From the NCBI GenBank assembly GCA_036365515.1, contig CM070877.1, forward strand, positions 65,732,522 through 65,796,521: a DNA stretch of 64,000 nucleotides, in the 5' to 3' direction. Of this stretch, positions 43,751 through 55,900 are shown piece by piece. The DNA comes from Torymus aiolomorphi. Taxonomy: Eukaryota; Arthropoda; Insecta; Hymenoptera; Torymidae. Each line of letters begins with the position of its first letter. Positions within the stretch are counted from its first letter, which is position 1. The notes under the pieces were generated by a model. It was given only the letters and a program-made list of their open reading frames with translations, made no database searches and was not told the origin of the DNA. The position numbers and the translations under genes are program-made.

Positions 43751-45655
43751 TTGACCACTCAAGTAGTACGCCTGCTCATCGATTCTGGATCGGAGCTCTG
43801 CTTCGTCACAGAACAATTAGTGCATCAGCTCAACCTCCCACGTCAATCATCCTCATTGGTAATTAATGGCATTGGAGGCAAGTCAACTCAAACGTTGGGA
43901 TTGGTCCAGCTCACGCTCCGCTCACGACACACACAGGACATCGTGACAATTGAGGCTCATATTCTCCGAGCGGTCACCTCAATTGTGCCGTCCAGCAAGG
44001 TAACAATTCTAAATTGGCCGCACTTACGAAAGCTCACGCTTGCGGATGACGAGTATCATCAGCCGCGTCCTGTGGACATCATAGTTGGCGCCGATTACTA
44101 CGGCCCCATCATCACACCTGGACTCATCAAGGCTCACCCAGGATCACCGGTCGCTCAGTCATCCATATTCGGCTGGCTGATCTTGGGACAAACGAATGCA
44201 ACTCTCATTAAGTCAGCATCTGCTCACCATGGAGTCATTCAAAGAGATGAGGACATCTATGACCTGCTCAGCAAATTCTGGGTGCAAGAAGAGCTTCCCT
44301 CTGACTCAAGCTCAACTTTGAGCCCTAAGGAAGAAGAGTGTGAGGCTCACTTTCGCACAACTCACTCCAGAGATGCAGATGGACGATACATTGTAAGGAT
44401 TCCCCTCAAGGAATCCTCATCAGTGCTCGGTAGCTCACAAGCAACAGCTTCACGATGCTTGCAACGAATCTCTCGTCGAATAGCTCGAGATTCGGAGTTT
44501 GGCCAGCTCTACCGACAATTCATGGCAGAGTATACGGCCTTGGGGCACATGTCGCAAGTAGATCCAGCCAATGAGCGCTCACTAGACTACTCATCATTCT
44601 ACTTGCCTCATCATGGAGTTCTCAAGCCTGACAGCTCATCGACCAAACTCAGAGTCGTGTTCAATGGCTCATGTCCAACATCATCGGGCAAATCAGTTAA
44701 CAGCATCATGCACACTGGAGCCAATCTACTGCTCAATATCGTCCACGTGCTCTTATGGATTCGCCTCTTCCGACAGCTCTTTGCTACGGACATCGTAAAG
44801 ATGTACAGGCAAGTGCTCGTTCACCCAGATGATTGGAATCTTCAACGCATCTTGTGGCTGGACGATCACCAAGAGGAGGTAAAGATGCAGCTCACCACCG
44901 TCACCTATGGGACGACGGCTGCTCCCTTCCTTGCCACCAGAGCTCTTCTACAGCTCGTGGAGGACGAAGGTCACAAGTTTCCGCTCGCTGTGCCCTCACT
45001 CCACCAGGGAAGATACGTTGACGACATCTTTGGTGGAGCGGACACTGTAAATCAGCTCATCGAAGTGGCTCACCAAGTGGAAGGGCTCTGCAACGCGGGC
45101 GGTTTCCCGCTATCAAAATGGCATGCAACTCACAAGGATCTACTGACAGCTGTGTCAACTGATACCAGCTCACTATCACTCTCACTAGACGACTGCGAAA
45201 CCAAGTTACTCGGATTACTCTGGCATCCTCAAGAAGATGTCTTCACTTTCAAATCAAGCTTCAAGGCTCAATCTGGACATATCACAAAACGCTCAATCCT
45301 CTCAGAAGTGGCGCAGATTTTTGATCCGCTCGGATTTGTGTTACCGGTTGTAATCAACGCCAAGATCTTGTTGCAAGACCTTTGGCTGCTCAAGCTGGGC
45401 TGGGATGATCCACTTCCAGACTCAGTCTGCTCAAAGTGGCTCAGAATCAGAGAAGATCTCACCTCGCTGGCCAGCATCTCAATTCCACGATGGTTCGGCA
45501 CTTGGAGCTTCTCCACTGTCGAATTGCACGGCTTCTCTGATGCCTCTCAAGACGCTATGGCAGCTGTTATTTATCTAGTTGTCAACTCACCATCCACAGG
45601 CTCAACGACGTCATTCATCTGCTCAAAAACGAAGGTAGCTCCACTCAAAAACTAA
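43751..45655 (+). pseudogene. pol: BEL pol, protease and reverse transcriptase part
   Basis: Aspartic protease motif LLIDSGSELCFV near the start. The RT has FNGSCPTSSGKSVNSIMHTG, LFATDIVKMYRQVLVHPDDW, TTVTYGTTAAPFLATRAL and the YVDD catalytic box (GRYVDDIFGG, near 45020). RNase H begins FSDASQDAMAAVIYL. The frame ends at TAA 45653-45655 and the protein continues in frame 1 from about 45657 (frameshift). It makes the cDNA in the particle. Confidence 0.92.
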
Positions 45656-47625
45656 CTATCCCCAGGTTAGAACTCACAGCAGCATTACTGCTTGCTAAAC
45701 TCACTTCTCAAGTGAAAGAATCGCTCCAATTCAAAATTGGGGCAACTCATCTGTGGACGGATTCTCAAGTAACACTCATGTGGATCAACTCACCTGCGAA
45801 CCGTTGGAAGGACTACGTCAGAAACAGAGTCACTCAGATACAAGAAATGTGCACAAACAACACCATTTGGCGACATGTTCCAGGTATAGAAAATCCTGCG
45901 GATTGCGGCTCAAGGGGGATCACCACGGATCAACTGAAAACCCACACACTCTGGTGGACGGGACCTCAGTGGATTCGGCACTCATCAGCTCAGTGGCCTC
46001 CTCAACCTTCTGCACCACCTCCACACGATGATGTAGAAGCGCGACCTGGCGTCACGCTAATTGCATTGGCTCAACAGCCCACGTATCACTGGGACCTAAT
46101 ACACAGGTACTCGTCGCTCAGCAAATTGTTAATTATCACTGCATTGCTTTTTAGAGTGCGCGACGTGCTCAAACGTAAAGTCAACTCAACTCCAGCATCT
46201 CAGTACACTGCACGAGATCTCGCTCACGCTCAATCATTCTGGATAAAGGCCACTCAGACAGCATACTTCTCACACGAAATTCAAACGCTCACACGAGGCT
46301 CAAGTCTTCCATCTGGACATGCCTTCACTCGACTCACTGCCTTCATCGATGCTGACGGCATCGTCAGAGTTGGAGGACGACTCAACGAATCGACGCTCAA
46401 CTTCCAAGAGAAGCACCCAGCTATTTTACCACGCTATTCTCAACTCACCACGCTGCTTATCGACACTGCTCATCGCGCCACTCTCCATGGAGGTACGCAG
46501 CTGACTCTTGCCAAACTTCGACAGACGTGTTGGATCATTGGTGGGAGAGCATCAGTTAAGGCTCACATACTTAGATGTGTTCCTTGCGCTCGACAGCGTG
46601 GTGTCAGAGCTCAGCAACTCATGGGACAACTTCCAGTTTACCGACTCACTCCATCACGAGCGTTCCTGCGTACAGGTGTGGACTACGCCGGACCTGTGAC
46701 GCTCAAAACCTGGAAGGGACGAGGTTGTAAGACCGACAAGGGATGGATCTGTGTGTTCATCTGCCTAGTCACCTCAGCTGCTCACCTTGAAGTCGTTTCT
46801 GATTATTCAGCAGACGGCTTCCTCGCCGCATACCGACGTCTCGTCTCACTACGAGGCATTGTCCAAGAAATGCATTCCGACTGTGGTACAACATTTCAAG
46901 GAGGTGCTTCGGAGCTCAAGCGGCTTTTCACTCAAGCATCACAGGAACATCAAAACCTCACTTCCACGTTGGCAACTTGTGGCACAACATGGACCTTCAT
47001 TCCTCCAGCCACTCCTCACATGGGTGGAAAATGGGAAGCTCTGGTGAAATCTATCAAGTTTCACTTGCGCCGCACCATTGGAGAGACACTGCTCACGTTT
47101 GAGGAACTTACAACTCTTCTTACGCAAATTGAAGCTGTGCTCAATTCTCGGCCGCTCGAACAGCTCAGTGATGATCCTGAAGATGTTTCAGCGCTCACTC
47201 CTGGACACTTTCTCATTGGTTCTGCTCTCAATAGTGTTCCAGAACCTTCATTGCTTGATATCTCAATTCCTCGACTTTCCAGATGGCAGCTCATACAGCA
47301 TAGGCTCCAGACCTTCTGGAGTCAATGGTCGGCGCATTATCTTCAACGTCAACAGGCTATCTCCAAATGGCATCACCCATCTCACGTGCTGCAAGTCGGT
47401 AGTCTCGTCTTGCTCACTGATGAACGGACTCCACCAACAAGATGGCCGCTCGCACGAGTTCTGCAGCTCCATCCAGGCAGAGACGGACTCACCCGAGTGG
47501 TCACGCTCAGGACAGCCACTACCACTCTGACCAGACCGCTCACGAAGTTGGCTCCACTGCCAGTCTCCATTGACTCGGCAGTAAATCAGCAGCCTGGATT
47601 TACGCCCCAGACTGCAGCTCACTAG
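45656..47625 (+). CDS. pol: BEL pol, end of RNase H and integrase
   Basis: Frame 1, open from about 45657; the first ATG is at 45712. RNase H end: LWTDSQVTLMWI, GIENPADCGSRG. Integrase: zinc finger HRATLHGGTQLTLAKLRQTCWIIGG...CVPCARQRG, then the RVE core with D (GVDYAGPV, near 46680), D (MHSDCGTTF, near 46870) and E (GGKWEALVKSIK, near 47030) and a C-terminal Pao-type domain (GSLVLLTDERTPPTRWPLARV). It would insert the cDNA with a short duplication. The integrase part is free of stops. Confidence 0.92.
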
Positions 47626-47743
47626 CTCTCCGTAGTCTGGATTTACGCCCCAGACTACATCTCACTAACTCACAACACAGCTGGCTTTACGACCCAGCTG
47701 ACACGACTCTCAAGGGCCAGGTAGGACTTACGCCCCATCTTGG
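47591..47743 (+). ncRNA. Array of hairpins with constant loop at the BEL 3' end
   Basis: Hairpins at 47591-47613, 47634-47656, 47678-47700 and a weak one at 47716-47743. Stems differ (AGTCTGG/CCAGACT, CAGCTGG/CCAGCTG) but the loops keep (A/C)TTTACGMC. The first lies in the end of pol; the rest are in the 3' UTR before the LTR. Confidence 0.6.
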
Positions 47744-47794
47744 CTCAACCGCTCGCCAAATCAATCACCAAGGGCGTTGGTGATGCGGGCGGAA

Positions 47795-48335
47795 TGTTCG
47801 CGATTGAGCATTCAAATGTCCCGCGCGCCGCCGAGTACCGACTCACTCGCCGCGCGGCAGCACCTCGCGGCCGCTCGGCTCTCGCGCGCGCGTACTCGCG
47901 CAGCGTGGAGTCCCTCGACGCCATGTTCTCGCTCTCTGCTCCGGACGCTTGCCGACGCACCATCGCCGAAGCACTGCTCCTCGCCAGAAAGTGTCTCCAC
48001 CGACGGCTCACCACTGACGGCTCGTTGCGGCGACTCATCATCACCATCAATAAGCAGCAGATCACTCCGCCAAGGTCCAGCATCTCCATCGGCAAGCCTC
48101 ATCATCGGCCCAGCGTGTGCCGGCTTGCCTCGCCACGTGGCAGTTTTTGAGGTTATCTCTCGAACCTTCAACGCAGGTACTCAACTAAGCGCGCAAGTGT
48201 ACTTATGTGGAAGCACTTCAATAATATAAATAAAGTGCTAAATATAGTTGAATTGTGTCTCTTCCATTCTTATACCCGCCCAGTGAAATTGCCTTTCCCA
48301 GTTTCCGCTCATCACAAATTGCGATTTCTCAAACA
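47795..48335 (+). repeat. 3' LTR of the BEL/Pao element
   Basis: Second copy of 41173-41713, followed by GGTACC and the resumed Penelope gene (AGTTTGTAATTATATG). Confidence 0.93.
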
Positions 48336-48339
48336 GGTA

Positions 48340-48682
48340 CCAGTTTGTAATTATATGTCTATTTTTGTCTATTATAATTATAAGATCTAAGCAGCTAATG
48401 CTTTTATTCTGTGCTATTTCAACCGTAAATTGTAAGTTTTTGTTGTATGTATTAAAAGTATTAAGAGTGTGGTCTATTGAATTGCTAGGTACACATAACA
48501 AGATATCGTCAACATAACGGAAATAAAACATAGGTTTAACATTCAATTTTTGTATACACTCAGTTTCAAGATCTTGCATAACTATATCAGATAAAATTGG
48601 GCTTAATGGATTACCCATTGCCGAACCAAATGTTTGTTTATAGATTTTTTTATTGAATTGAAAAAAATTATTATTCAAAATA
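48340..48682 (-). CDS. Penelope protein, middle part of the reverse transcriptase
   Basis: Minus-strand frame between the copia (upstream) and BEL (downstream) insertions. It holds KFILNNNFFQFNKKIYKQTFGSAMGNPLSPILSDI in pieces, the catalytic YVDD (FRYVDDILLCV, near 48510) and the thumb start (CLDLIIIIDKNRHIITNWY). The frame enters the copia LTR at its 5' side and the BEL LTR at its 3' side, where it stops being meaningful. With the other two parts it gives one RT/GIY-YIG protein. Confidence 0.88.
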
Positions 48683-48687
48683 AACTT

Positions 48688-48908
48688 TGTTGGAATATGC
48701 GAATGCTGCATAGCCGCTCTATGGTGTGGAGCGCCCTCCCCTTCCATGGTGTTCCGGCGGGCGTGGGCGCGGAGCGCAGTCAGTATGAGAGTGCCTCTCT
48801 TAGGATACGCGTCCGGCGAGCTTGCTCTGTCTTATAGAATAATAAACTCTTATCATAAAGTTATTGTATTTGTATTTATTTCTGCGAGCACCTCACAAAA
48901 ACCTAACA
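48688..48908 (+). repeat. 5' LTR of the copia element
   Basis: TGTTGGAATATG...CCTAACA. Contains AATAATAAAC near 48838 as a polyadenylation-type signal. Directly followed by GGTTATGGGCCC, the half-tRNA(iMet) primer site used by copia. Confidence 0.93.
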
Positions 48909-48923
48909 GGTTATGGGCCCTGA
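48909..48923 (+). promoter_or_regulatory. Primer-binding site (internal half of initiator tRNA-Met)
   Basis: GGTTATGGGCCCTGA right after the LTR, the copia-type site complementary to the anticodon-arm region of tRNA-iMet. Confidence 0.75.
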
Positions 48924-49094
48924 ATCGCTTTCCACTGCGCAGAAATAAGAGCTTGGTATCTTTGTGATTTCGGAAATTTCCAATCGGGTGTGTTTCAAGA
49001 AGGTGGGTTTTATTGTGTTCGGCGAGACTAAAGGAGAGCTATTGGTGAGTCAAGATGTGATCATCCTCAAGGCCGATATCCCAGGGTTTTCGAC

Positions 49095-49143
49095 ATGGAT
49101 GACACAGGAGAGGATGTACATGAGAATCTCATGGAGTTTGATT
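49095..49143 (+). CDS. Putative exon 1 of the copia gag leader
   Basis: ATG 49095 opens a 49-nt acidic reading frame (MDDTGEDVHENLMEF...) and ends in phase 1 at a strong GTAAGT donor (49144). When joined to 50126 or 50727 the frame continues without interruption. No homologue is recognised. If used, it gives gag a short acidic N-terminus. The evidence is the matching phases and good splice sites; RNA data are needed. Confidence 0.55.
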
Positions 49144-50125
49144 GTAAGTACATGTTCTAGTGATTAATGAGGGCGCAAACGTGTAGATGAAAATGGCGCG
49201 TTTTACTGCATGCATAGAAAATTCGAATTTAATAAAGAGGAGAAAAACTCTATAGAATACCGGTGAGATAATGGCGTGTGGGGGACTTATAAAATACGTG
49301 ATCAATGTGTGCTGTGTGTGTAGTCGGAGATCTGTGTAGACATTGGTAGAGTTAGTGCGTGAAAATTTGGGACTGAGCACCGTTTGGCGACTGAGAGGGT
49401 TTTTGTTCTTCCCGGAATCGGCAGGCGCGAGCCGGTCGGCGCGCGCGCAAGCGTGCTTGCCGCGGGAGGGACGGAAAGGTGAGGTAGGAGAGAAACATCG
49501 CGGGCGCTGAGCGGGGAGGGGATGCCGCGCTCGCTGCGTGCTGCCGCGCGGGGTCTGTGTTATCCCGCAGCTGGCGCATGGTTATGTGCGCGCGCGCCTG
49601 TGTATATGTATACCGCGCGAGAGGCGATGTAGCGGCGGGCGCGTGTATTCTTAGCTGGCGCGACTAAGCTGTACAGCTCCCTATGTAGTGGCGCGCGGGA
49701 TTTTAAAGCGTGTTGAGTGCGTAAAATCTCTCCGCGCGTCTGTTAAAAGAGTATTGATAATGCTAGTTGTTCGATTAAATAAAGGCGAGCATATACACAT
49801 GCGTAGGTGAGTTAATCAAGCTGGTTGCTGGTTTCGCTTGTGTAGTCGCGCGCGTTTATGTATACTTGGGCCCATGACGCGCGTGAGCGGACAACTGCAC
49901 TCTGCCTATTTAGAGTCGGTATACGGATTTAAATTTATTTCGCTGCATGCACACACACACGAGTCGGTCACAAATCAAAAATCAATTGATAAATATGATG
50001 AGAAAATATGAAAAAGGTGTGTACGGTGTGAAAAATTATATGAGATCGATCTTGGTGAGGGGCTAATGCGAAAAGAAAAAAATTAACCGACTAAATTAAA
50101 CTAAATTAAAATGTAAACATTTCAG

Positions 50126-50269
50126 TGAACGAGATACTACTGGATGTATGGGAGTATCTGACTCGCACGTTCAAATTAAGTGAAATACATGCGGACGACG
50201 ATGTAACACTTAAAATCGATGGAGAATCGCTGACGCTTACCCTGTCGTCCGGAAATGTTTATGAGAGTG
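50126..50269 (+). CDS. Putative exon 2a of the copia gag leader
   Basis: 144 nt between an AACATTTCAG acceptor (ends 50125) and a G/GTGAGT donor (50270). Phase 1 at both ends. It codes for 48 residues of well-behaved protein sequence (NEILLDVWEYLTRTFKLSEI, ...DDDVTLKIDGESLTLTLSS), with a helix followed by strands. Because length is a multiple of three, inclusion or skipping keeps the frame. No family is recognised. Confidence 0.6.
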
Positions 50270-50726
50270 GTGAGTCTTTTGGGCTGTATTAAGGAGAGAA
50301 TGGAATATTCCTAGGTGAAGAGAAAATATAAAACATGCATGTTGTGAAAAGTGGAAGTGTGTTGTAAGCCGGCATATACACACACAAACACTAATTTTCA
50401 CTTAAAGTGAGTTAATCAAGCTGGTTGCTGGTTTCGCTTGTGTAGTCGCGCGCGTTTATGTATACTTGGGCCCATGACGCGCGTGAGCGGACAACTGCAC
50501 TCTGCCTATTTAGAGTCGGTATACGGATTTAAATTTATTTCGCTGCATGCACACACACACGAGTCGGTCACAAATCAAAAATCAATTGATAAATATGATG
50601 AGAAAATATGAAAAAGGTGTGTACGGTGTGAAAAATTATATGAGATCGATCTTGGTGAGGGGTTAATGCGAAAAGAAAAAAAATTAACCGACTAAATTAA
50701 ACTAAATTAAAATGTAAACATTTCAG

Positions 50727-50870
50727 TGAACGAGATACTACTGGATGTATGGGAGTATCTGACTCGCACGTTCAAATTAAGTGAAATACATGCGGACGAC
50801 GATGTAACACTTAAAATCGATGGAGAATCGCTGACGCTTACCCTGTCGTCCGGAAATGTTTATGAGAGTG
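50727..50870 (+). CDS. Putative exon 2b (duplicate of 2a)
   Basis: Identical 144-nt exon in the second 600-bp unit, with the same acceptor and donor. It joins in phase to exon 3 at 51258 (AG/GA...). Both exons could be included in tandem, or either one alone. Confidence 0.6.
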
Positions 50871-51257
50871 GTGAGTCTTTTGGGCTGTATTAAGGAGAGA
50901 ATGGAATATTCCTAGGTGAAGAGAAAATATAAAACATGCATGTTGTGAAAAGTGGAAGTGTGTTGTAAGCCGGCATATACACACACAAACACTAATTTTC
51001 ACTTAAAGTAAAACAATACATCCTATAGATTCCGGGTTGAGCTGGGAGTGAGTGCTTGTTGTTCGGTATCTCATAGCCAACTCTCCTAGGGCGGATACAG
51101 AAGAGGTCTTGTTGTTCGGATCCTTGTGTATCTGCTCGTCTTGAAATCAGCCATACTTGTTGTTCGGTCAACTGATTTCTTGACACCTCATTCTTGGTAT
51201 ATGGTTACAAAATTTCATAAAGGTAAGCCTGGACTACATAATTTATGTATTATACAG

Positions 51258-52924
51258 GAAAAAGGATGTTCACCCCAAGCCAGTGGGAAGGGCTGTTGAA
51301 ATGGTACGAAGAAAAGATGCTAGCTGATGAACCACTCAATATGCCAAGGTTGAGTTCGGAATCCCTTACCATAGCTCCCAGTGGTGAGATGAAAGGCGAG
51401 AACACTCAAGCAGAAGTAAGCAGTCAAGGTGAGAAGGTAGATGCGACATTGGGCGAGTGTAAAGGTGAGACAACAGCCGGCGAGACAGCCCAAGGTGAGA
51501 TGAATGAGTCTAGAGTGAAAGATTCTGGCGATTCACTCAGGGAGTTCACGACTGCTCTTGAGAATACCAATACAGGTAACTCCTTGCCTAAAGTGTTGAA
51601 AAATGAAAAAGTTTCTGTGAATATTGAATCTTTTAAAAATTCGTTGACCACACTTAATGCCAAATCCTCTAATATAAAAACTAATAGCAATTCGACGTCT
51701 AATGTTACAGCTCTGGCGAGATTAGAAAAACAGGAGACTAATCTAGGCGAGTTGATTAGTACTGTAAATATATTCTGCATGGCTTCTACTAGCACTGTGA
51801 AGCAAATGAACACCGAACTAGTTGAAAACCGAAAGGAAAGGGCTGAATTGAAAGAAGAGTTGGAGAGAAATAGAAAGGAGAGAAAAACTTAGCACACAGA
51901 ATTTATGAATCTCATGAAAACTATTCGGGAAAATTATGCTGCCCAAATCACTCGTGTAAACGACATTGTAAAAGAGTTGGCTGACATGTATAACAGCATG
52001 TTAAATGAAGGTGAGGATGATGAACAAGAGTTTGGTGAGAGGAAGGATAAGGAAGATGAGCATGAAGAAGATGAGCAGCATGGGGAAGACAAAGACGAGA
52101 GAGGCGAGATAATCAATAAGGTGAGCAAAATAAATAAACGCTCAGTTGATCCAAGGTTTGAAATTTTTGAAAATAAAGTCAGCCAGCTTGTTGAAAATAA
52201 AATTAAAGAATTGCAGAGTAATAACTCGGCTCTGAATCAAGATAATGAACGGAACCGCATTTCTAAAATATTAAATGATTCAATAAAACTGGAGATAGTA
52301 AATAAGGGTATGAACATTAAATGGGATTATAAATTAAACAATAGTACAAAATATGAGCATTTTTATAATTATCTTTCTTCAGAGCTGAGATACAATGGCC
52401 TGCTGCATGTTGTCGACAATAAATTAACATCTAATGTGACTGATGACAAAACATTGGAAGAGCAGAGTTTTAAAGCACGAGCAATTTTGATAAATCACTT
52501 AGATTCGCATTATTACTCGAAAGTAATGCATTTACAAAAACCGGGTGAGATTTTAGAAAAATTAAAAGAAATTAAAAGGTGCGAGACCAATGTAACGTCA
52601 CATTATGTTAGAAAGAAATTGTATAGCATGCAGTATGAGATCGGAAAAACTAGTGCTGTAGAGTTTTGTGGGAAATTCGAAGATACTATCAGAGATTATG
52701 AGAATTCCTCTGGTGCGTTACCTCTGTCCGAGGGTGAGGAAAGAGATGCGTTTTATAATGCAGTATTGGTATCGGTGCCAAGTGTTCAAACGATCGACTT
52801 TGTGTCCAATAGAACCAAAGGCAGTAGAATTTCTTACGATGAGTTAAAAACTATTGTTATGCAAGAAGAAGCTGAAATCAGGCGAGTGGAGGCCAGAGTA
52901 CGTCGAGTGGAAATAAGTAGGTGA
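51258..52924 (+). pseudogene. gag: Copia gag main exon, one in-frame stop
   Basis: Exon 3 starts after TTATACAG at 51257; the first internal ATG is 51266 (MFTPSQWEGLLKWYEEK). An in-frame TAG at 51890-51892 is followed by the same frame to 52924. The first part is Glu/Lys/Ser-rich with many GE steps; the middle is acidic; the second part is a copia-type capsid domain (LRYNGLLHVVD, ILINHLDSHYYSKVM, YVRKKLYSMQYE, ...FCGKFEDTIRDYE). A frameshift near 52915 leads into a CCHC knuckle (CYECQDYGHIGRDC). Gag builds the particle. The stop and frameshift make this copy doubtful. Confidence 0.8.
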
Positions 52925-55900
52925 AATCTGCAAATCTGTCAACAGTCGAACGACTGAGATGTTATGAATGTCAGGACTACGGACACATTGGCCGTGACTG
53001 CCCGAACAAGGGCAAAGGCATAACATGCTACAGCTGTGGTGAGATTGGCACACAAGGCCAAAGAGTGTCCAAAAAGGCGAGACCACTACAGGAGAGGAGG
53101 TGGATCAAGGGGAAATAACAGGTATAATAATTCAAATATTAATAGAGGATTTGGTAAAAGAGGTCGCGGGCGAGGTATAAAGAGAAAAACTGAGAACAGT
53201 AACTCAGGAAACGGAAAAAGAGGTCGGTTTAGAGGTGGCGGACGAAGAGGCTCTAGCAGTAGAAAACAGAATAATAACAACGATAGCGGAGAACAGGTTC
53301 AAAAGAAGTCTGGTCAAATTAATCAGAAAAACGTAAATGAAGGTAAGACATATTCTTACATGTTAAAAATTGCGAGCTATAGAATAGAACACCCCGCGCC
53401 ATCAGATGAGATTTCAGTTCAGATTCCAGAAATTTTAAATGCAAACCAGGTCGGCATCGGTGAGAATAATTTCTTGAATAAATTCTTAGCTGATTCAGGC
53501 GCGACAGAACACACTACACACTCAAAAATTATTTTTGAAACATTTGATGAATCAAATTACGGTGTGATCAAATGTGCAAATAAAGACAGTTCAGCTGACT
53601 TGAAAACGGAGGGAGCTGGAACTGTGAGAGTTAAATTACAAAACGGTGAGTTATACAAGTTAGATGGGGTGATTTTGGCTAAAGCACTCAAAGAAAATTT
53701 ACTCTCATTAAGGAAATTTGCTGATTTGGGTTTGAGCATTTATCTGGACAATAAAAGAATAGATATTTTTGATCCCCGGTCTAATGAAATATTTTTATCA
53801 GTTGTGTATAGTCGCCCATATTGGCTAATTGAATTGAATACTTATAAAACAGATAAGTTGAACTATAATATACCGAATCTCATGAATTTATGCATGCTCG
53901 CGAATATAATTTCTGACAAAACGGGTGAGGTAAATTATGTAACACGCAGCGTCACAGCTAACAGGAAATTGCTAGATGGCGAGAAAACAGATGAGAATGC
54001 GACAAAGGCAGAATCTGTAAATGATACTCAAGCGATTCCAGATAAAATAGGTGAGAATAAATCGAATGAGAACAAAGACGAGAATATTGAGACTGTACAT
54101 GGCGAGGCTGGAATAGATAATTCCGATGAGAAAATTATAAAAGAAAAGGTAAAAAATGTACCTTATGAACAATCTAACTTTGATGTTACTATCTGGGATC
54201 GTGAGATTCATGAAGCAGATGAATTGCCTTTAACTGACTTAACTGATGAGGAAACGCCAATTTTAAAGGCTTATAGTAGGTTCTCTAAAAACAATCAAGC
54301 AATGCTATGGCATGCAAGATTTGGTCACGCATCTGTCGTATATCTAAAAGAACTACAAAAGAAATTTCCTGAAAATAAAGATTTAAATAAAGCCGTATTT
54401 GATGACGTAATTAAAGATTGTGAAGTTTGCGCTATATCAAAGTTTAAAACGTTGCCTTTTTCCGGCACACGCAGAAGAGCCACGGCTCCTTTGCAAATAA
54501 TACACTCCGATGTAATGGGTCCTATTTCTCCAGCGTCTCATCCCAAAGGCTACAGATTTATATCTGTTTTCATAGACGACTTGTCAAGACTAGCGATGGC
54601 ATATCCTATGAAGTCCAAAGGTGAGACAGGACATTGCCTTGAGATGTTTGTGAGAAGTACTAGAAACATGCTGGGTTACGATGCGAAAGTATGTTATTTA
54701 CGCACAGATCAGGGTTGTGAATTTACAGGTGGGTACACTGTTGAGGTTTTGAAGAATCTAGGTGCGGAATTACAGCTCTCAAGCCCTGATACACCCGAGC
54801 ATAACGGTGTGTCAGAACGATTCAATCAGACTATACAGAAAAAGGTGAGATCATATATTTATGATGCGAAACTACCCGAAAACATGTGGGATTTAGCTCT
54901 GTCAGCAGCTGTATATGCATATAATCGGACTCCCCATAAATCCAATAACATGATCACTCCTCTCGAAAGATTTGTACCTCTACACAGTTTTAAAATTGAA
55001 CAAATTAAAAGGTTTGAATGTGTTGCTTATATTAAAGTTCAAAGGAAAACGGGTCCAAAATTCAGATTTGAAGGAAGGCGAGTTATTTTTGTAGGGTACA
55101 CACCTACTGGCTACCTGTTTCTCAAACCCGAAGAGGGTAAGTTCTACGAAAGTAGAAATGTAAGATTCAATGAAAGACTGGTGTATCGTGACTTGTATCG
55201 AAAAAATGATGTGTTAAATGTTCCTGTCACGGAAGAGAAAATAAATCGAGATGAGTGGTTTATGGTATTCAAGGAAGGTGAGAAAAATACAGATGAGATA
55301 TCAGAAACGAAGGGAGAGAACAAAAGGAAAAGAGGGAGACCGAGGAAAAGTGATCTACCAGCTAAAGTCATAAAATTGAATAAAGATGAGCATATAAATG
55401 ACACAAGTTTTTCAACTATTAAAATAAGTGAGGAGAGTAAAACTAAAGCTCTATTGTCCGTGATTACAAACAAACAGGAGTCTGATGTAGATGGTGAGGA
55501 ATTTGATGAATTATTATTTGCTTTAATGGCAAATATTAACAATGACCCTGTTGGCTACAAAGAAGCCATGCAGTCTAAGGAAAAAGAGTTTTGGAAGAAA
55601 GCTGTCAATGAGGAGCTAAAATCCATGGATAAAAATCAAGTCTGGAAAATAGTAAATTGTCCAGAACGAATGTCTGACGGAAGAAAATTCAACATCATAG
55701 ACTCAAAATGGGTGTTTAAACGCAAAACAAATGAGAATAATAAGGAGAGTTTTAAGGCGCGTTTGGTCATTCGAGGTTTTAAGGATAAAAACTGCTATGA
55801 ATTGAGAGAGACTTATGCTCCAGTATCAAGGTTGCCACTGGTGAGAACTGTGATTGCAATTATTAATAAGTACAATCTTGAATTGGACTTGTCAATTGGA

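Larger units (their letters stand above)
41173..48335 (+). mobile_element. BEL/Pao LTR retrotransposon
   Basis: LTRs of 541 bp at 41173-41713 and 47795-48335, about 99% identical. The target duplication is GGTACC (41167-41172 and 48336-48341). It carries gag with a DUF1759-type domain, protease, RT, RNase H and integrase. It interrupts the Penelope RT gene. Confidence 0.96.
49807..51007 (+). repeat. 600-bp tandem duplication in the copia leader
   Basis: Units 49807-50406 and 50407-51007 both start GTGAGTTAATCAAGCTGG and differ at about two positions (one C/T, one extra A). Each unit contains one putative exon with its own acceptor and donor. Confidence 0.95.

Noticed and set aside
49129..49579. 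Minus-strand frames in the copia leader
   Set aside because: They overlap the putative intron and have no features.
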